NCBI GenBank assembly: GCA_033964015.1
Contig: CM066914.1
Coordinates: forward strand, 18,945,023-19,009,022
Direction: 5' to 3'
Origin: Scolanthus callimorphus
Lineage: Eukaryota > Cnidaria > Anthozoa > Actiniaria > Edwardsiidae
DNA: 64,000 bases
The notes beneath the pieces are model-generated. The model was not told the DNA's origin. It saw only the letters and a list, made by a program, of their open reading frames with translations, and did no database searches. Shown here piece after piece: positions 46,699-60,281 of the stretch. Numbering within the stretch: the stretch's first letter is position 1; every line of letters starts with the position of its first letter. Both the position numbers and the translations under genes were made by a program.

Positions 46699-49600
46699 TC
46701 ACATGTTTCCACAGCAATACCGTTTTGCCGTCTCGTCGTCCGGTGTGTTGTATCTGCTACCGCTGGCCGAACTCGCGTGTATCGGCTCAAATGCGCTTGT
46801 TTCTGCCGAGCTTAGCAAGGACGGGGAATACATGGCGCCTGGCGTCTGCGTGATGCCGCTGTTCAGACCATTCGCGAAATCGCTGGCATAACTTACTGGC
46901 GAGAGTGAAGGATTTCGGGTAGCGGCCATATGGGTTGGACTGGTGACGTAAGCAGGGTAAGTTTGACACTGCTGCATTTGCGCTAAAGCCTGCGCATGCG
47001 CATGGTAACTTGTGAAGTAGGACGCTGACAATGAGGACTGCGGGGTCTGGATCATTGATTGTTGTGGGATAAGGAACGGGAAATGGTTTCGGAGCTCTTC
47101 ATAGCTATGCATCATAGATCGCGTGGAGTCTTTGATTTTCATCATACAGTAGTCTTGGTCGGCCATGCCTCTGGAATAGTCGTAAAAAGGACGGCTTTAG
47201 TTATATAATATTTCTGTATCATTCATTTTGAATCTTCACACTTGGCATTAAGTTATATGTTTTTTATATGTTTTTAAGTCTCAGCTTCGGGGGTAGAAGC
47301 GGAATATTGAATATCGACTTAAAAAAGCTAAGGAATACGGAATATTTCAATGGAAAAGTAGGGAATACGGAATATTTCATGTTTCCTAAGAGAATAAAGA
47401 ATATCCTATTTTGATTGGGAATATCCGCGGTAGTAAGGAATAGGAATACTCCATCCAAAAAGCTAACGGAATACGGAATGTTTAAAGTTAAAATATTCCG
47501 CTTCTACCCCCGACTCAGCTACAAATGCTTCCCTCTAAATAACAAATGTTCGCCGTCGGAGGAGTCGAAATTATTAGTTGAATTCTTATTTTTGCTATCT
47601 CTGATTCATGATTCCAAAACATTTCCTAAAAATAATGAACCCTGTTTACCAGTTGTAAATAAGTTGTAAACAATAGCTAATCTTTCCCATATCTTTAGCG
47701 AGCGAGCGGCAAAGTTCCCGCCACAAAATATCCTCTGTGTTTAGCATTATTAGTGAAGAGGTTCACGCTCGAAATTGAAGGTTTAATATTCGGAACCGAT
47801 TTCTACGGCGGGCCTTCAACTCGTACAGGTGCTCAAACATGGCCAGCTTTTGGAAATGAAAAGCAAACAGAAGTAAATTTTTCCCATGTGCTTGGGCAAA
47901 CGTATTGACTGACACAGTCATGAAACCTGTTGACTTCTTGTCGAAATAGTGACAACGCCGAGCTCGAACAAAAGACGTCGTAAATGAAATACGATCCCCT
48001 CTTTGATCAGGACACCGAGCCCGTTTTGATTGGAGAGAGATTATTATTAAATGATTTATTGTGATGTATTAAGTGAACTAATATGAAACTTCGTTTGTTT
48101 AAAAAACATAAAACCACAGAGAACTCTCCCCTTGATGTAGAAAACGAAGAAAGCTCGAGAGCTGGAGCTTAATGTGTATTTTTAAATTGTACTGTGTTTT
48201 TGGAATGCAGAGCTTGAAGTTAAGGAGTATAACCTCTCGAGCAGAAGTCTCAACAAACTTCACGTTCATGCTCGCTATTCGTGAATCCATAGCAACGAGT
48301 TTTTGAAACTCAAATATTCTCCATATCAAAATTGAAATTGAATATAGTTTTAAATGAAGAATGTGTAATAAGGACACCAAATTTGAGTTCTTCCAAGATC
48401 TAAGTAAAATGCTCGTGAACTTTGGTTTCTATTGGGAAATTGAAACGTCATAGACTTTTACAAATTCTGCTAAATTTTTCATAGAAAAACACTTAGCTAG
48501 TTTGTTTCTGTGGAATTTGTTTTGTCTTCACTTTATCGGAGGAACAACAATTAATGTGAAAAGGTAGAAAGAGTGTAAAGCATGTTGCTATAATATCTAT
48601 ATCCAGTTTGTAGTTGTTTATAATCCCATCTCAAATTAATTGCCCAGAATATATCATAAGATGCTGCTACAATGCCGGCCAATTAATCAAAATCATTAAT
48701 AAAATCCCTTCTAGTCTCTAGTTTCACTAAAAACTGAAAATACGGTCGAAGAGACGGAGCCCTTGTGATCAAACTTTATTTTGTTTTACTAGAGTTAAAA
48801 CGACCAAAATCTCTGCATCCGTTTGACAAATAATTCATTTCCAGTAATCCCAACTTTATTGCCCTTGTATCAACAATATTTTATCTTTTTCGATAAAACT
48901 GTAACATTACCCTGCCATTAAAATTCTGCTCAGATTAACTGTCTCATTTTAAAGCGATTCGTTCTTTGTAAAATGACCTAAGCTAAAACCAACTCTATTA
49001 ATTGCTCGTTATAAAAAAACTCTGGTTGGGTTTGAGTTACCGCTTTCGTTGTAACAGCTGCTAAAAACTGTTCGGAATTGGAAGAAGATTTTTTAAACAT
49101 CATAAATAAGCCGAAAATGGAGCCATGGCCAAATTATTTGTTCGCACTTTAGCGCGTCAACAAAACTCGAAACAACAGCGATGGAAAAATCATTAGTAAT
49201 GTAATCATAGCGTAGCGGGAACTGTTGTGTGTTTTGTAAAAGGGAGATGGGTTAGTTTAATGCAGTTAACTTTGTGGACCTTAATAACTGCGCAATTGAA
49301 AAACAGTTTTATTTTTTGATTGTTTTAAATGACGTTTTGAAAACAAGTGTTTTAACAAGTGCCCGAACAAAAGGTCCTCTTTAACCGCATTTTCCGACAT
49401 TAAAATCTTAAGAATGAGTACTTTTTGTCTCCAATTTAAGAACCTCAACGTTTTTTGCGGTTACTCTGCGAGCAAAGAACCCACGTTATTTTAACAAAGG
49501 AGTAATTTCTGCTCTCCTTCGCGGTTGTCTATCTACAATTACATCTGAGAAGGGGAAACCATTTGTCGTAACCACAGCATCGCAGTATTCAGTATGTTTC

Positions 49601-50353
49601 ACTCGCTGACGCCATACAACCGCAAATTAGCAATGGTCTTTGAGGTCTGATTTTAAAAACAAAGTTCTTAGGAAGTAATTTGAAAGGATTAAAATTCAAC
49701 AGGAACGATTAAACTGCTACTCAAAGCACTTAACCAAGCCAATTTTACCGAACACAAGTAAATATTATTCTTACAAACTTGTTACACTAACCTTTTTCTG
49801 AGCTCGGCTGCGCGTACCCGCTGGCGTTTGTTCTTGAACCAGTTGCTGACTTGCGTTACTGTCAGGTCCGTCATCTTGGCGAGTTCGTGTTTCTCACGCG
49901 GTGTCGGATACGGGCTGTCCATGTACGCCTTGTTTAAGATGCTCCGGGATTTCTCCTTGAAGCAGTAGGTGGTCTCTTCCCCGTCCCAGATGGTGCGGGG
50001 TAGCGGATACTTTCTGCGCACTCTGTACTTCCCGACCGCGCCTAAAGGACGACCCCGCTGCCGCTCCGCTTCGATATAATGTGCTGTCCTCCATAGACAC
50101 TGTAGTTTCTCGTGTTGGTTCCTTGAGAACTTCCTGCTCTCAAGAATGAAAAGAGATCCTTGTAGTTGCTCTGATGAAAGGCCACTACTGCCTTGGCGAC
50201 CAAGATGGTTTCACAGTTTTGGATTTCCTCGTGGTCTTTAGGCAATGACCATAAAAATCTGGCAAGCCTTTCTATGTTCCCGCTGTTCTGTAAGCACTCG
50301 CACACTGAAATTACCTGCTCCATCGAGAAGGGCATATGCGGAGCGGGTAACAT
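46699..50353 (-). CDS. SIX1/2-class (sine oculis) homeobox protein, divergent, with an apparent 1-base deletion
   Basis: Exon 1 is 50353-49792 and exon 2 is 47170-46699, joined in phase 2 across a 2.6-kb intron, about 344 residues. The SIX domain begins [14 protein letters not shown] and contains [19 protein letters not shown] and [16 protein letters not shown]. It then continues one frame over as [25 protein letters not shown] and [20 protein letters not shown]. The break is at about 50144-50150 (TTTTCATT) and is explained by one missing base. The homeodomain follows directly: [18 protein letters not shown] and [17 protein letters not shown]. The [11 protein letters not shown] wording places it in SIX1/2 rather than SIX3/6. 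SIX1/2 proteins bind DNA with Eya co-activators in sensory, muscle and neural development. Homeodomain position 52 is Lys and 56 is Val, where relatives have Arg and Asp. The C-terminal exon is Ser/Gln/Thr-rich with no known domain. Confidence 0.9.
47288..47512. mobile_element. 225-base MITE in the SIX intron, 3' portion
   Basis: Perfect 21-base inverted ends: CGGGGGTAGAAGCGGAATAT... at 47288-47308 and its complement at 47492-47512. The interior is built of GGAATACGGAATATTTC repeats. It sits about 120 bases from the exon 2 acceptor. Confidence 0.8.
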
Positions 50354-53300
50354 TGTTCTTAGTTCCGGAGGAAGTAATTAGATCAAAGAAGTTACACTTG
50401 TTTATCAGATTAGAGTTAAGGAGAGGGCTGAAGTGTCGTTTGATATCGCGGATAACCACACCTTGATCCAATTGAGTGTTCCCTTCGAGTTGGTCAAACG
50501 GACTGAGCTTTCTCCGTGCCCTTCACAAACTTATAGCTCCGCTCTGCTATCTATTGTGTTGCTGAGGTAGCTAGGTCCATACCGCTACCGCTGGTCACCT
50601 CTGTGCTGTCTAAACATTTGCCTCTTAGACTGGATATTGTGCCAACCGTAAGACGAACAAAGCAGCTTTTAGTGAACTTGTCAGGCGCCATCACATCCAG
50701 CTTTCCACAATTAAGCTGTCATTAGCATGAAACTGAAGCGAGCTAACTTGTTTGTTTAAGCATCCTCCATGGGCCATTTGATTTTCGAAACTAAATAGGG
50801 TATTCGTGGCCTGTACAAATACCTCTTTAAGCGCCCAATTGTGTTAAGATATTGAAACCAAAATGTGACGATGGAGCTTCTCTAAGAAGTGCACAGCCAT
50901 GGGCAATAACGGTTTGTGTACCTTGTGGAAATGCCGAAAAACAGCGAGGTCATTTGATGCCAAGACTGAGCCTCTACTTAGTGAGGTCTTGTCTTACCTC
51001 AAATGAGAGGACTTTGGCTTGCTCCGCTTTCAGTTGTTAGTGATTGTGAGGTGACGCCCACCCTACACGTGTGATGTAATGGCGAGGGAAGTGCGAGAAT
51101 GTAACAAAATAAGCTATTATGTTAGAAAATTCTTTGTTGTCTGTGAGAATTTTATGAACTACCTAGCAACCTCTTAAAAAACTCATTTTATTAGAGCTAT
51201 TTTTAAAACATTGCTTTTTGGAGTTTTGGGTGAGTATGCGAGGTGCGCCTGACTATGCGAATGCTCAAACTTTTGATATGCTAGAGCCGCGCTGTGTATC
51301 TATCAAACGGGCTGCAAAAGAGCTACAAAATGGCTCAGATGCTCTTTTCAGCTTCTCATAAAAGATACAGTAATCTGTTGCCCTCAGTAGAAGACAGCTC
51401 GTTGCTAGTTTTTTAGTTCTCCTGTTTTAATTTCGCAGCTGTATTTACCGGAAAGTCGTCCAATTAAAGACTCAAAAACAGAGAGATTGAGTGACAGTCT
51501 GTTTTGAGGCAACAATGGCGAATTTGCATCGCCGTTTATCCAGCACATCTGCTGAGAAAGTCAACACGGCACACAATAGAGGCAAGCATATGAATGAGCC
51601 TTCGCCCGTAACTACCCAGACCGTTTAGCACAACATGCTATATCGAATTATTTCTCCCATATAGAGGCACAATTGACAACTTCGCAAATATCTCAATACG
51701 CGGCATAAGTAATCTTTTCACAAGGAAAACTAAGGGAATTCAAGGCCGGTAACACCATTAAAAAGACTTGTGAATAGAAGGTGTTGCTGTTTTTGCATCC
51801 GTTAAATGGTTCTTTTCAATCAGAGGTGTTTTCTATTGAAAGATACGTAAAAAAATTCTTATTACACTTTTATCAGCACAACACCCCTCGCAGCTTGGCG
51901 CCAGCTTTGCGGAATTCAGACCAGACGCATCTCAAAGAGTGCCCTAGACAATCGAGAAATAATTCCCCATATCACCACTGATACCGTCTATAGTTTCGCT
52001 CGATGCCACCGTTTTATTTCGTTTCTAATCAGTTCTAAATGTTCCCGTGATTTGACAGATAATACCTGAATTCCAGATCTCTTGGAAACCTTAATCAAAC
52101 ACGGGTTGGTTAATAAGGTTTCTCCAGCTAGCATGCCGAATGTGAGGCAGGGTTAGCGTGAGTTCTCCCGATTCTAATATAAAAAAAATAGTGCAATGAC
52201 TCTAAAAACACGTGCAAAATGGCAAAGAAAGAAAAAGGAAATAGCATTTTTAGTACATGCTGTTATAGGGCCAGTATTGTACGAATTACCGTTGCTATTT
52301 GCAGACATCGTTAGTTTTTGAAGGATGCTCGGCTTGTTGACTTAACACAATTGTTTGATCTTGTTTTTTGTTTGAATACGCCAGGGAAAAACTCCGTATT
52401 GCAAGGGCTGATACCATCTTCGTGTAATATGCTATTTTCGGCTGTGTACAGCTTGAGATCTTAGTAATGCGATTTTTCCCAAGGTACAGCCCCTGAGAAT
52501 ACCACAAGTTTTCTATTGAAGCGGAATAACAACCTTTTTTTGGTACCTCGTCGTGTTAGAATGTTAATTTTCGTATTCTAATGTATGAATTAGCAGCTTT
52601 AATCAATTGTTCGAGCTGTATTTTCAAGTAAAACTGTGTTATGTCCGCATTTAGGGTGTACATGCTGCATTTACTAAAGGAGATGTGGAGTTGAAATCTG
52701 AGATCACTTAAACGTTTTTTCGCCTAACTTTTAATGACCAAGATGTCATAAGTGTTTTAGAAAATACTTTCTTAGTGAGCTTAGCTAAATGGTCCAATCT
52801 TTACATATACGTAAAAGGGCTTAAGGTGATTAAGGCAAAAAATATTTGCTACTTTTATTATGTGTATTTCAGCTGTTCGTTAATCGATTGGATAACACTT
52901 AAAATTCCATTGAACAACAGGAATCGTAGTACGCGTTTCAGGCCACTTTTTAAAGCGAACCGCTTGTTGTCATTTTTGGGATTTCTATCAAATAGCTTTG
53001 CCATTTTTATGGAAACAATAGCCCAGTTGAAATTCCACAGAGGGAAATGAAATATTACGTGTAGCACTGAGCGTCACATTCGCTTCGTTATAATCTAGTC
53101 ACACACAAATGACTTAAACTACATTAAATATGTGATTATAACACCCTTAGTACTGTATGAATGGCCAATTCAAGCATTTATGTTAGAAATGAAAGCTGAT
53201 AAAAATGGGCATAGAGACAGATATTTTAATAATAATAATAATATACATTTTGATATAGCGCCATTTCTACTAAATCCAATAGCGCTTAGGTATAAGATAG

Positions 53301-53608
53301 TGAAGGCAGCAGAAAATTATCAAATACACTTATGCACCATTAGATCGCTCATACGAAAATTACAGTTTTAGCTTGAAAGTTAATTAAGATCAAATTTTCA
53401 TTGATATGGAAAATTTGATACTTTTTTTTTACTATGTTTGTATCGTTAGCATTACTAGAGATGTAAAACTTGAGGAAATTACGTTCTGCGGAGATACATA
53501 ATTTAAGCCAGATGTGATTCCATAACAGTATTAACTAGAGATCTGGTAATACCAATTGTATTGCTTTTTTGGCGGGCTTTTTTTGGAGTGTGTGCAGAAA
53601 ACGAACGT

Positions 53609-53721
53609 GGGGCCGGTTCCTAGAAGGTCAAACGCTATCCAACGGATAAATCCTGAACAAATCCACAACAGATAACTTTTATCCATGGATAACTTTATCC
53701 AACCTTTCAGGAACCGGCCCC
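53609..53721. mobile_element. 113-base MITE, GGGGCCGGTTCCT termini
   Basis: Perfect inverted 13-base ends at 53609-53621 and 53709-53721. Inner ATCCAACGGATAA / TTATCCATGGAT repeats. Non-coding. Confidence 0.75.
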
Positions 53722-54616
53722 TGGTAGCTAGTTTTCTATAGAAAAAAAAAACATACCGTTTATGAGCAACGTAAGTCCTACCCTTGTTTTCGCCGTTCTT
53801 TGAGGAAGGAGAAACCAAAAGTTTTCATTCAAGTTTTGTGATTTCTATACTATCAAGCACAATGACTATGTTGTTACTATTTAGCGTGTTTTTCTGAATG
53901 GTATTGTTAAACACAGCCTCTTGATTACGTTTCGTGGTTATGTGAATATATTGCTACTTTTAAAACAAGACATCTGGAACAGTTTTAACATTTTACTATA
54001 TGGTATTTTAGAAATGCGTAATTCTTTTGTATTTGTGCCATTTTGATACCCTAAAGGCTCGCATTCGGATAGTTTTGGATATCACCAGATTCATCATATC
54101 AAAGTCCAACCTCAAACTCCACGTATCAACCTCAGTAACTTGAAGATAGGAGTTGGACAATAAACCAGATGTTAGTGTGATGGGAATCTCTTCAGACTCC
54201 CTTTTTCTGTAGTGGGAAAAACTCTTGACTCAACAATCCTCTTCACCGACCACAGACCCCACAAAAGGAACATTTGGCTTTACATGAAACGCTACAAATC
54301 TGTCTGTGAAAGCAGACAACACATTGCGCGCGCGCGCCCCATCTCTGGAGCTAAGCTCTCGCTCTGCTCGGTCTTTCTCCTGATTCAAAGTAATGAACTA
54401 TTGCAAATCCTGACATGTTTTCAAGGCGGATTAATTTTTAATCATGGCATCTTGGCTTTAAAATGGCCTCTACCATGCCATGGCGTGCTTGGAGGAGCCA
54501 GAAGTCTTTACCTATAACTTGAATGGAAAGTCTATACGAACAGAGGTCTTAAAGCAGGGATCAAGTGTGATGCTCAGAAACCGCAGTTTGGTGAAGCTGA
54601 TTATTGGGCGCCTGGC

Positions 54617-54730
54617 CTATAAAATAGACACTTTGCACCTATCTATAATAAAAAAGACACTTGCACCTATAGTCTATAATAAAATAGACACTTAGTGCAC
54701 CTAGTCCTTAATAAAATAGGCACTTGCTCC
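54617..54730. repeat. Short tandem repeat, about 35-40-base unit
   Basis: Three to four imperfect units containing CTATAATAAAATAGACACTT and GCACCTA. No coding role. Confidence 0.6.
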
Positions 54731-54865
54731 TTGTCTTCACCAAAATATGGTACATGGACAATAGAAATTGACTCGAGTTTTATTTCAGTTTTAAGTAAAC
54801 CGTTGCTATGAAGAAAAAAAAAGCATCAGCAACAAGAAAGCTATGCCGAGGGTCATATTTGTCAC

Positions 54866-54945
54866 AAATCCAAGATGGCGACCATGCGAAGCAAACTCTG
54901 GTTTCTCGACCTAAAACTGCTCTCCAACGCCTCTGAGCAGGCTAG
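54866..54945. mobile_element. Partial MITE, GCGTTGGAGAG family, copy 3
   Basis: Right half only: CCAAGATGGCGACC, GCAAACTCTGGTTTCTCGAC, CTAAAACTGCTCTCCAACGC, ending GAGCAGGCTA. The left end is missing or too diverged to see. Confidence 0.6.
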
Positions 54946-55522
54946 TGATACTCATTTTTAGGATCAGATTGAACAACTAACGTAATAATTATCTGTCTCC
55001 TTTTATAGTCAACAGTCTAATTTATAACTTAAAAAAGAGTATATTCCGGAACGCTTCGGTCGTGTAGGGACGTCAGCTCTCGCGGTTGTGTGCTCGGAGT
55101 CTCAAGATTTAATTCCTATCTCGGGCGGAGGGGGAGGGGGAGGGTTCTTGTACTAATGACGAAGGCATGAGCGGGACTGATTGCCTACAATGCTGAAATC
55201 TATTCAACTCTCCCCCAAAGACCATGAATCCTCTTTGATCATTTTCCCTACTCTGTATGATAGAGTTGTGAAAATACTGTCAAATCTGAAGGAAACATAC
55301 ACAGATTTGGATACGTTTTTTTATTCATAAAAATAATTTCAGCGACGAAGGCAGCGCTTGGGAAAATTTAGTTCTTTTTTGTCACGACAATATGAAAATA
55401 ACCTAACCCTGCCACTTTTATAAGCTAAGTGCCGGCAATTCTGTTTTTCAGGCCGTTGGCTACTGCAGAATCTGTAACGGCTTTCTCGCCTTCTGATTGG
55501 CTGTATTTTGTATGACATGGGT

Positions 55523-55525
<3 letters not shown>

Positions 55526-55556
<31 letters not shown>

Positions 55557-55820
55557 CTGAGTCAATATCCCATGAGGCCGAATACCGAATGGGCTATTGA
55601 CTCAGAGGCCATGAGGCCGAGAGGAATGATTGTTTTAGTCAAATCACACTAGTAGGTCAATTTGTATAGCCAAAAACGTTTTCTGGTCTGGCCATTTGCC
55701 ATTTTCTGGCTTTCAAATCCGACACTTTTTGCTAGCTTTTTGCTACTAGTAGGCTATAACTTATAGCCTCGACCAATCAGAACGCAGCATTGACAATAGA
55801 CCACTAGTGTGATTTGACTA
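55526..55820 (+). mobile_element. Composite repeat copy 3: palindromic module with TAGTCAAATCACACTAG MITE
   Basis: The palindromic module (TAACAATTATTCCTCGAGCC ... GAGGAATGATTGTTT) runs 55526-55635. It is followed immediately by a 185-base MITE with perfect 17-base inverted ends at 55636-55652 and 55804-55820. Possible TA target duplication. Best-preserved of the three composites. Confidence 0.75.
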
Positions 55821-58800
55821 ATGCAGATAGCCTTCTTTTCGCGTACTTTGGTATAGTGACATTGCATTGCTAGACAGTTGACTGCCAAACACCATTTTTT
55901 GTGCCGTCGTTAATCCGAATAATCCCATAACAGCCAAATAAACCTAAACATGACTGCCAAGTGCTCTAAAAGCCGTTTGACAACAATGCGACGATTGGGC
56001 GAACACGATTTGTTAGTATAAAAAATAAACGTCTACCCTGCGAGTCTTTTATTATGTCGTAGTCATTCTGCTAGCAGGATACTGCACGTTTTAATGAAGG
56101 TTACATTACGCATGCTTCCCATTGAATAAAGAGAAATCTTCGATAAACACAAAACATACTTCAACGACAATGGTTTCCCGGGTTAGGGGAACACATATGT
56201 TTTCTCCTGTTTCGTTCAAGGACTAGCACGGTGGTCTTTTATGCTACTGAAAATAGATGACCACTAAGGCTGCAGTTGCTTAGATATGCACCCTCTGTAA
56301 ATCAAATCGCTAACAGATTTGGAGTTTCACAACTTTTTCTTGATCCGGGGAATTCCTTAGTAAATAGAAAGTAGGTGTGCGGGGAGATTTTTTTTTTTTG
56401 CTAGTTGTTCATTGCCATGTGGCTTCACCATATATTTCCTTTGTTTTGCTGCTCTTTTTGTAGCGTTCTAGAAAAAAGAAGCTTGAATTACAAATAGAGT
56501 TTTGAGACAAAGGCATAAAGCCAAGTTCTTGGCAAACGCGAGTCAAAGTATACTCAACTAAGAACCATGCACCGAAATTCGTATTTTTCATAACTAGTCT
56601 GCACGGTAAGATTAGAGTAAAGGAGTTTTTAATCTCGAATCAAGTGAAAAAAGTTCAAAGTAAGCTAGAAGTTCGTATTTTGATACCTGTCATGTTTTGT
56701 AACTAAAATAAAGACTTTTTCTTTTTTTTTTCAACCCGTTCTTAACATTTCGTCTTTATTAGGGACCATTTGTAAAGGAACAATGCATCGTATCTAGTTT
56801 CTATACACGGCAGCTATTCTACCGGCTTGATTAAAAGCTTAAATTAGCTGAGACTCTAAATTAAAATGAAAACAGAGACTCTTTCTTTCGTTTTATTTTC
56901 TATTACCCACTTCATTATTCGTGTCGGGAGAAAACATGCCTTTAATATCAAGTCAATCCTTGTTTGGAAAATCCATAAAAGAACCATGAGTTCCACGATC
57001 GTCGGTTGAGTTTTTGTCCGTAATTTTGCTCATTATGGATGATACTAAACGAAAAATGGTGTTTTACAACAAAAATCAACCACCGCAAAGGCCTTTCATT
57101 TTTCATTTTCGAAAGGCAAACCGGTGTCCATTTAGCTCTTATTATTTGCATACAGATTACAACCTGCTTCCAAGAAGACACTCTATCGTATCTCGACACA
57201 TGGGTTTTGTGTTTTTGTTTTGGGGTAACCCAAAGAAGGATATCTTTTGATTCTGAGTTTTTTGAAGACGATTTTCTATTGTGAGAATATCTCGGATATA
57301 TCTCCTTGACGTGAAAGTTAAACAATTATTATGTTTAACGAGATTGTTGTCTTCTTATGAGAAACAACAAGTGCGTGAACAAAATCTTTTGGTCTTTTTG
57401 TTAAATTTTGGTACGAGACAAAGAAGAAGAAAGATAAGGGAGGCGTTGTCTTTCCATTTTCGTTTATGAAGTGTTGTCATTGACAAGACGGCAGCCAAAA
57501 CATACCAGTGTGAGTGCAACATCATGTTTTAGCTAACTGTTCATGCGAAACAAACGAGAAAAAAAAAACGATCCGAGAGATGTTACCTGTTGATGTTTTC
57601 TCGTTATTGGTCTTAGTGTTTTCTCTATGGCATGAAATATCGAAAGATGGCTGGCATAACTGCCGCGGTTTGAACAGCTCAATACTCCCTCCTTATGTAT
57701 CGGTACTGCCTTAAGAAAGGAAAATGTAATGTCCTATTCATCGAGTTTCAAATTTAGAAATCACTGAATTTCATCCCTTTAAGTGCACTTGTAATTGCTC
57801 GCTACAATAAGTGGCCACCGACGTATCCAATAGCTTAGACGCCAGATATGGGTGGCGTCTACACTAAGTCAGTGGTTGTCGAAAACGGAAAACATAACTT
57901 ATTTTAAAAGTGAGGGCGTACTAATAGTCCGCTCATTTCCAAATTACACTTTTGTTTAAGTAAAGCTTTCTTATGCAGCAATTTCTGCTATAGTTATTTC
58001 TTTCCTCGTGTTATTCGAATAATTATAAAATTTTCATAGAATAATATTCACTTTGTTCTCGTATTTTTTTACTATTTCAGTCTCATTTTGTTAACAGCTC
58101 TTAATATGTTCTTTGTTCTTAACGTTTTTTTTTGTTCTTGAATATCACTGACAACTAACTTGAAGTTGCTCAGATCATCATTTTGTGTATGATTCACTTT
58201 CGTGACACTTCGGATGTGCTCAATTTACCAAGAAACAAACATAACATAGGGATTAGGGCTTCGTTATGCTAGCTTGCTAGTTGTGTTGTAAAAACTCCAT
58301 TCACTTGAGTTCTAACTTCAATGTAGTTAGTCATATAAAGTGTTTATTACCCAGTTCAAAGGCAGGAGATGTGTCATTTACTACAAGTTCGTGTACGATT
58401 CAGTTTTGATTCATTTTGTTGTTGGTTTTCCATGGTAATTGATAAATTCGCATTGGTACGTAAATTCCTCTCGTAATCCAGACAAAAAGAAGCACTCGAG
58501 TGATTGTGCTAAATACTGAAAAATCTAGGATTTCAATACGGCAAATTCAGTAGTTTAATCCAATACAAAATTGAACGATAGCGTGGCTTTCCAGATCAGT
58601 AATTTATGTTTATCTTCAAACGAGCAGGTTTTTGTCTTTTGCTCATTAGGCTGGCAAAATGAGGGTACCGCGATAACGGCGCACGACACCTGTGTTTGCT
58701 AAGGCACTCCAAAACTCATTTAGACTTCGCCTACTACATAATCAGTCATATTTAAAAAGCTGTGTTATACATCATGAAAATAGAAGAAGGAAGGGGCTTT

Positions 58801-60056
58801 TACGCCCAAAGATGCACATCAAGAAGACCTAAAGCATTTGCATTTGAGAAACACCTAGTTACGTATTTCTACATTATAAGAGGACCAGGAATATAAATTC
58901 TTTTGAGAATGATTTAAATGGTGTTTTCCTCTTTGCTTGTTCATATGTTTATGGTAAATCAATATTTTGCAATTTTCCCTGAAATTAAAATGTGCCAATT
59001 TAGTGTTTACATTTCTGATCAGTTTTGGCACATCGTCTAGCAACCACAACACACTTTATGAATGACTTTAAAGTATGGCTTATCATTTTACGCGCGATTT
59101 AATAGTAATAATATTATTTTATTACTCCTGAATTTGAGCTTTAATCAAAATAAGTAACTTGATGTTTTCCAGATAAAGTTACATTACAAAGGGTTTGTCT
59201 CTTTATATTAGTTTACCTATTGAAAGTTGATCATTTAGAGTACTCAAAAACTGAATGAGCTTGGAGTAATATCAAACACCCATAGGCTTTTATCGGGTTC
59301 TTTTTCCTTTCATGGCTTCTAAAGCTTGAATTGTACTGAAATAATGTATGTTATTTTTCCATTGAAATGATGTTGATAAATACATTTTCATAAGTACTTA
59401 TGGAGTTTAAATCCTATTAGGCCTGAAAGGCAAATAAACTAAACAAATAATTTATTCAGCGGTTTTCCAGGGGCGAATGCTCAAAAAGAGGATTTAAGTG
59501 CCAACACGTAGAATTAGAACTGAACACGTGACGGGGTTTGCTTAACTCTGCCACTGTTTGTACTTGCTATGTGTTAAAAATTATAGCCACTTTACGAGTA
59601 GTCCTATTCACGGCCCCTCGCTCTATTGTGAGTCGAATTGAAAGTCGAGATCACCTGGATCGTGTCTACCGTTGATCAATAGTTTTTCCCTTTTTCTTTA
59701 CATCAATTCTAACAGAATATGAAATTTTCGAAGCGCACAAGTGTACAGTATAGTTGGTCAACGGTAGACTCGCTTCCGTAGATTTTTAATTTAAAACCCA
59801 AGGAGGAACTGTGAAAGGACTAAATCTTTTCCTACAGGGAAGTTTTTGCTTGTACAACTGTTATATAGTATGCTTCATCTTTTGAGTCGCCTTGTTTTTA
59901 GATTTACCATTCTCTTTATTCAATTCCCCTTTCTTATCCTTGGCTGTGTAAACGTTAATTATAGAATCATTAAAATACAGTTAACTATGGGCCATTTAAA
60001 TTAAAAACAGTGCACGAATTAGCTTTTCACCGGCGGATCAATGGAGAGGTGGACAG

Positions 60057-60074
60057 GGGGGGGGGGGGGGGGGG
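60057..60074. repeat. Poly-G run
   Basis: About 18 consecutive G. Prone to length error in sequencing. Similar shorter runs occur at about 36049 and 36831. Confidence 0.7.
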
Positions 60075-60281
60075 GCGATGCCCCTTATAGTTAAAAGTTT
60101 ATAAGAAATGTATGAGCACTTTAGATTTTGGCCTTATCCTATGTCATAAGTCTAATATAATCACAGGGAATTTCTGCAGAAATCCATCCATGGGAAAAAC
60201 TGAACTTTTAATGGCACAGGCATGTGGAGTGTTCTTTATCTACGTTTTTGCAATTTGATAAAATCCTCAACCATTCAGTAA

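Noticed and set aside
49894..50100. Minus-strand frame [10 protein letters not shown]... overlapping the SIX exon
   Set aside because: Third-frame shadow; the true SIX-domain frame covers the same bases.
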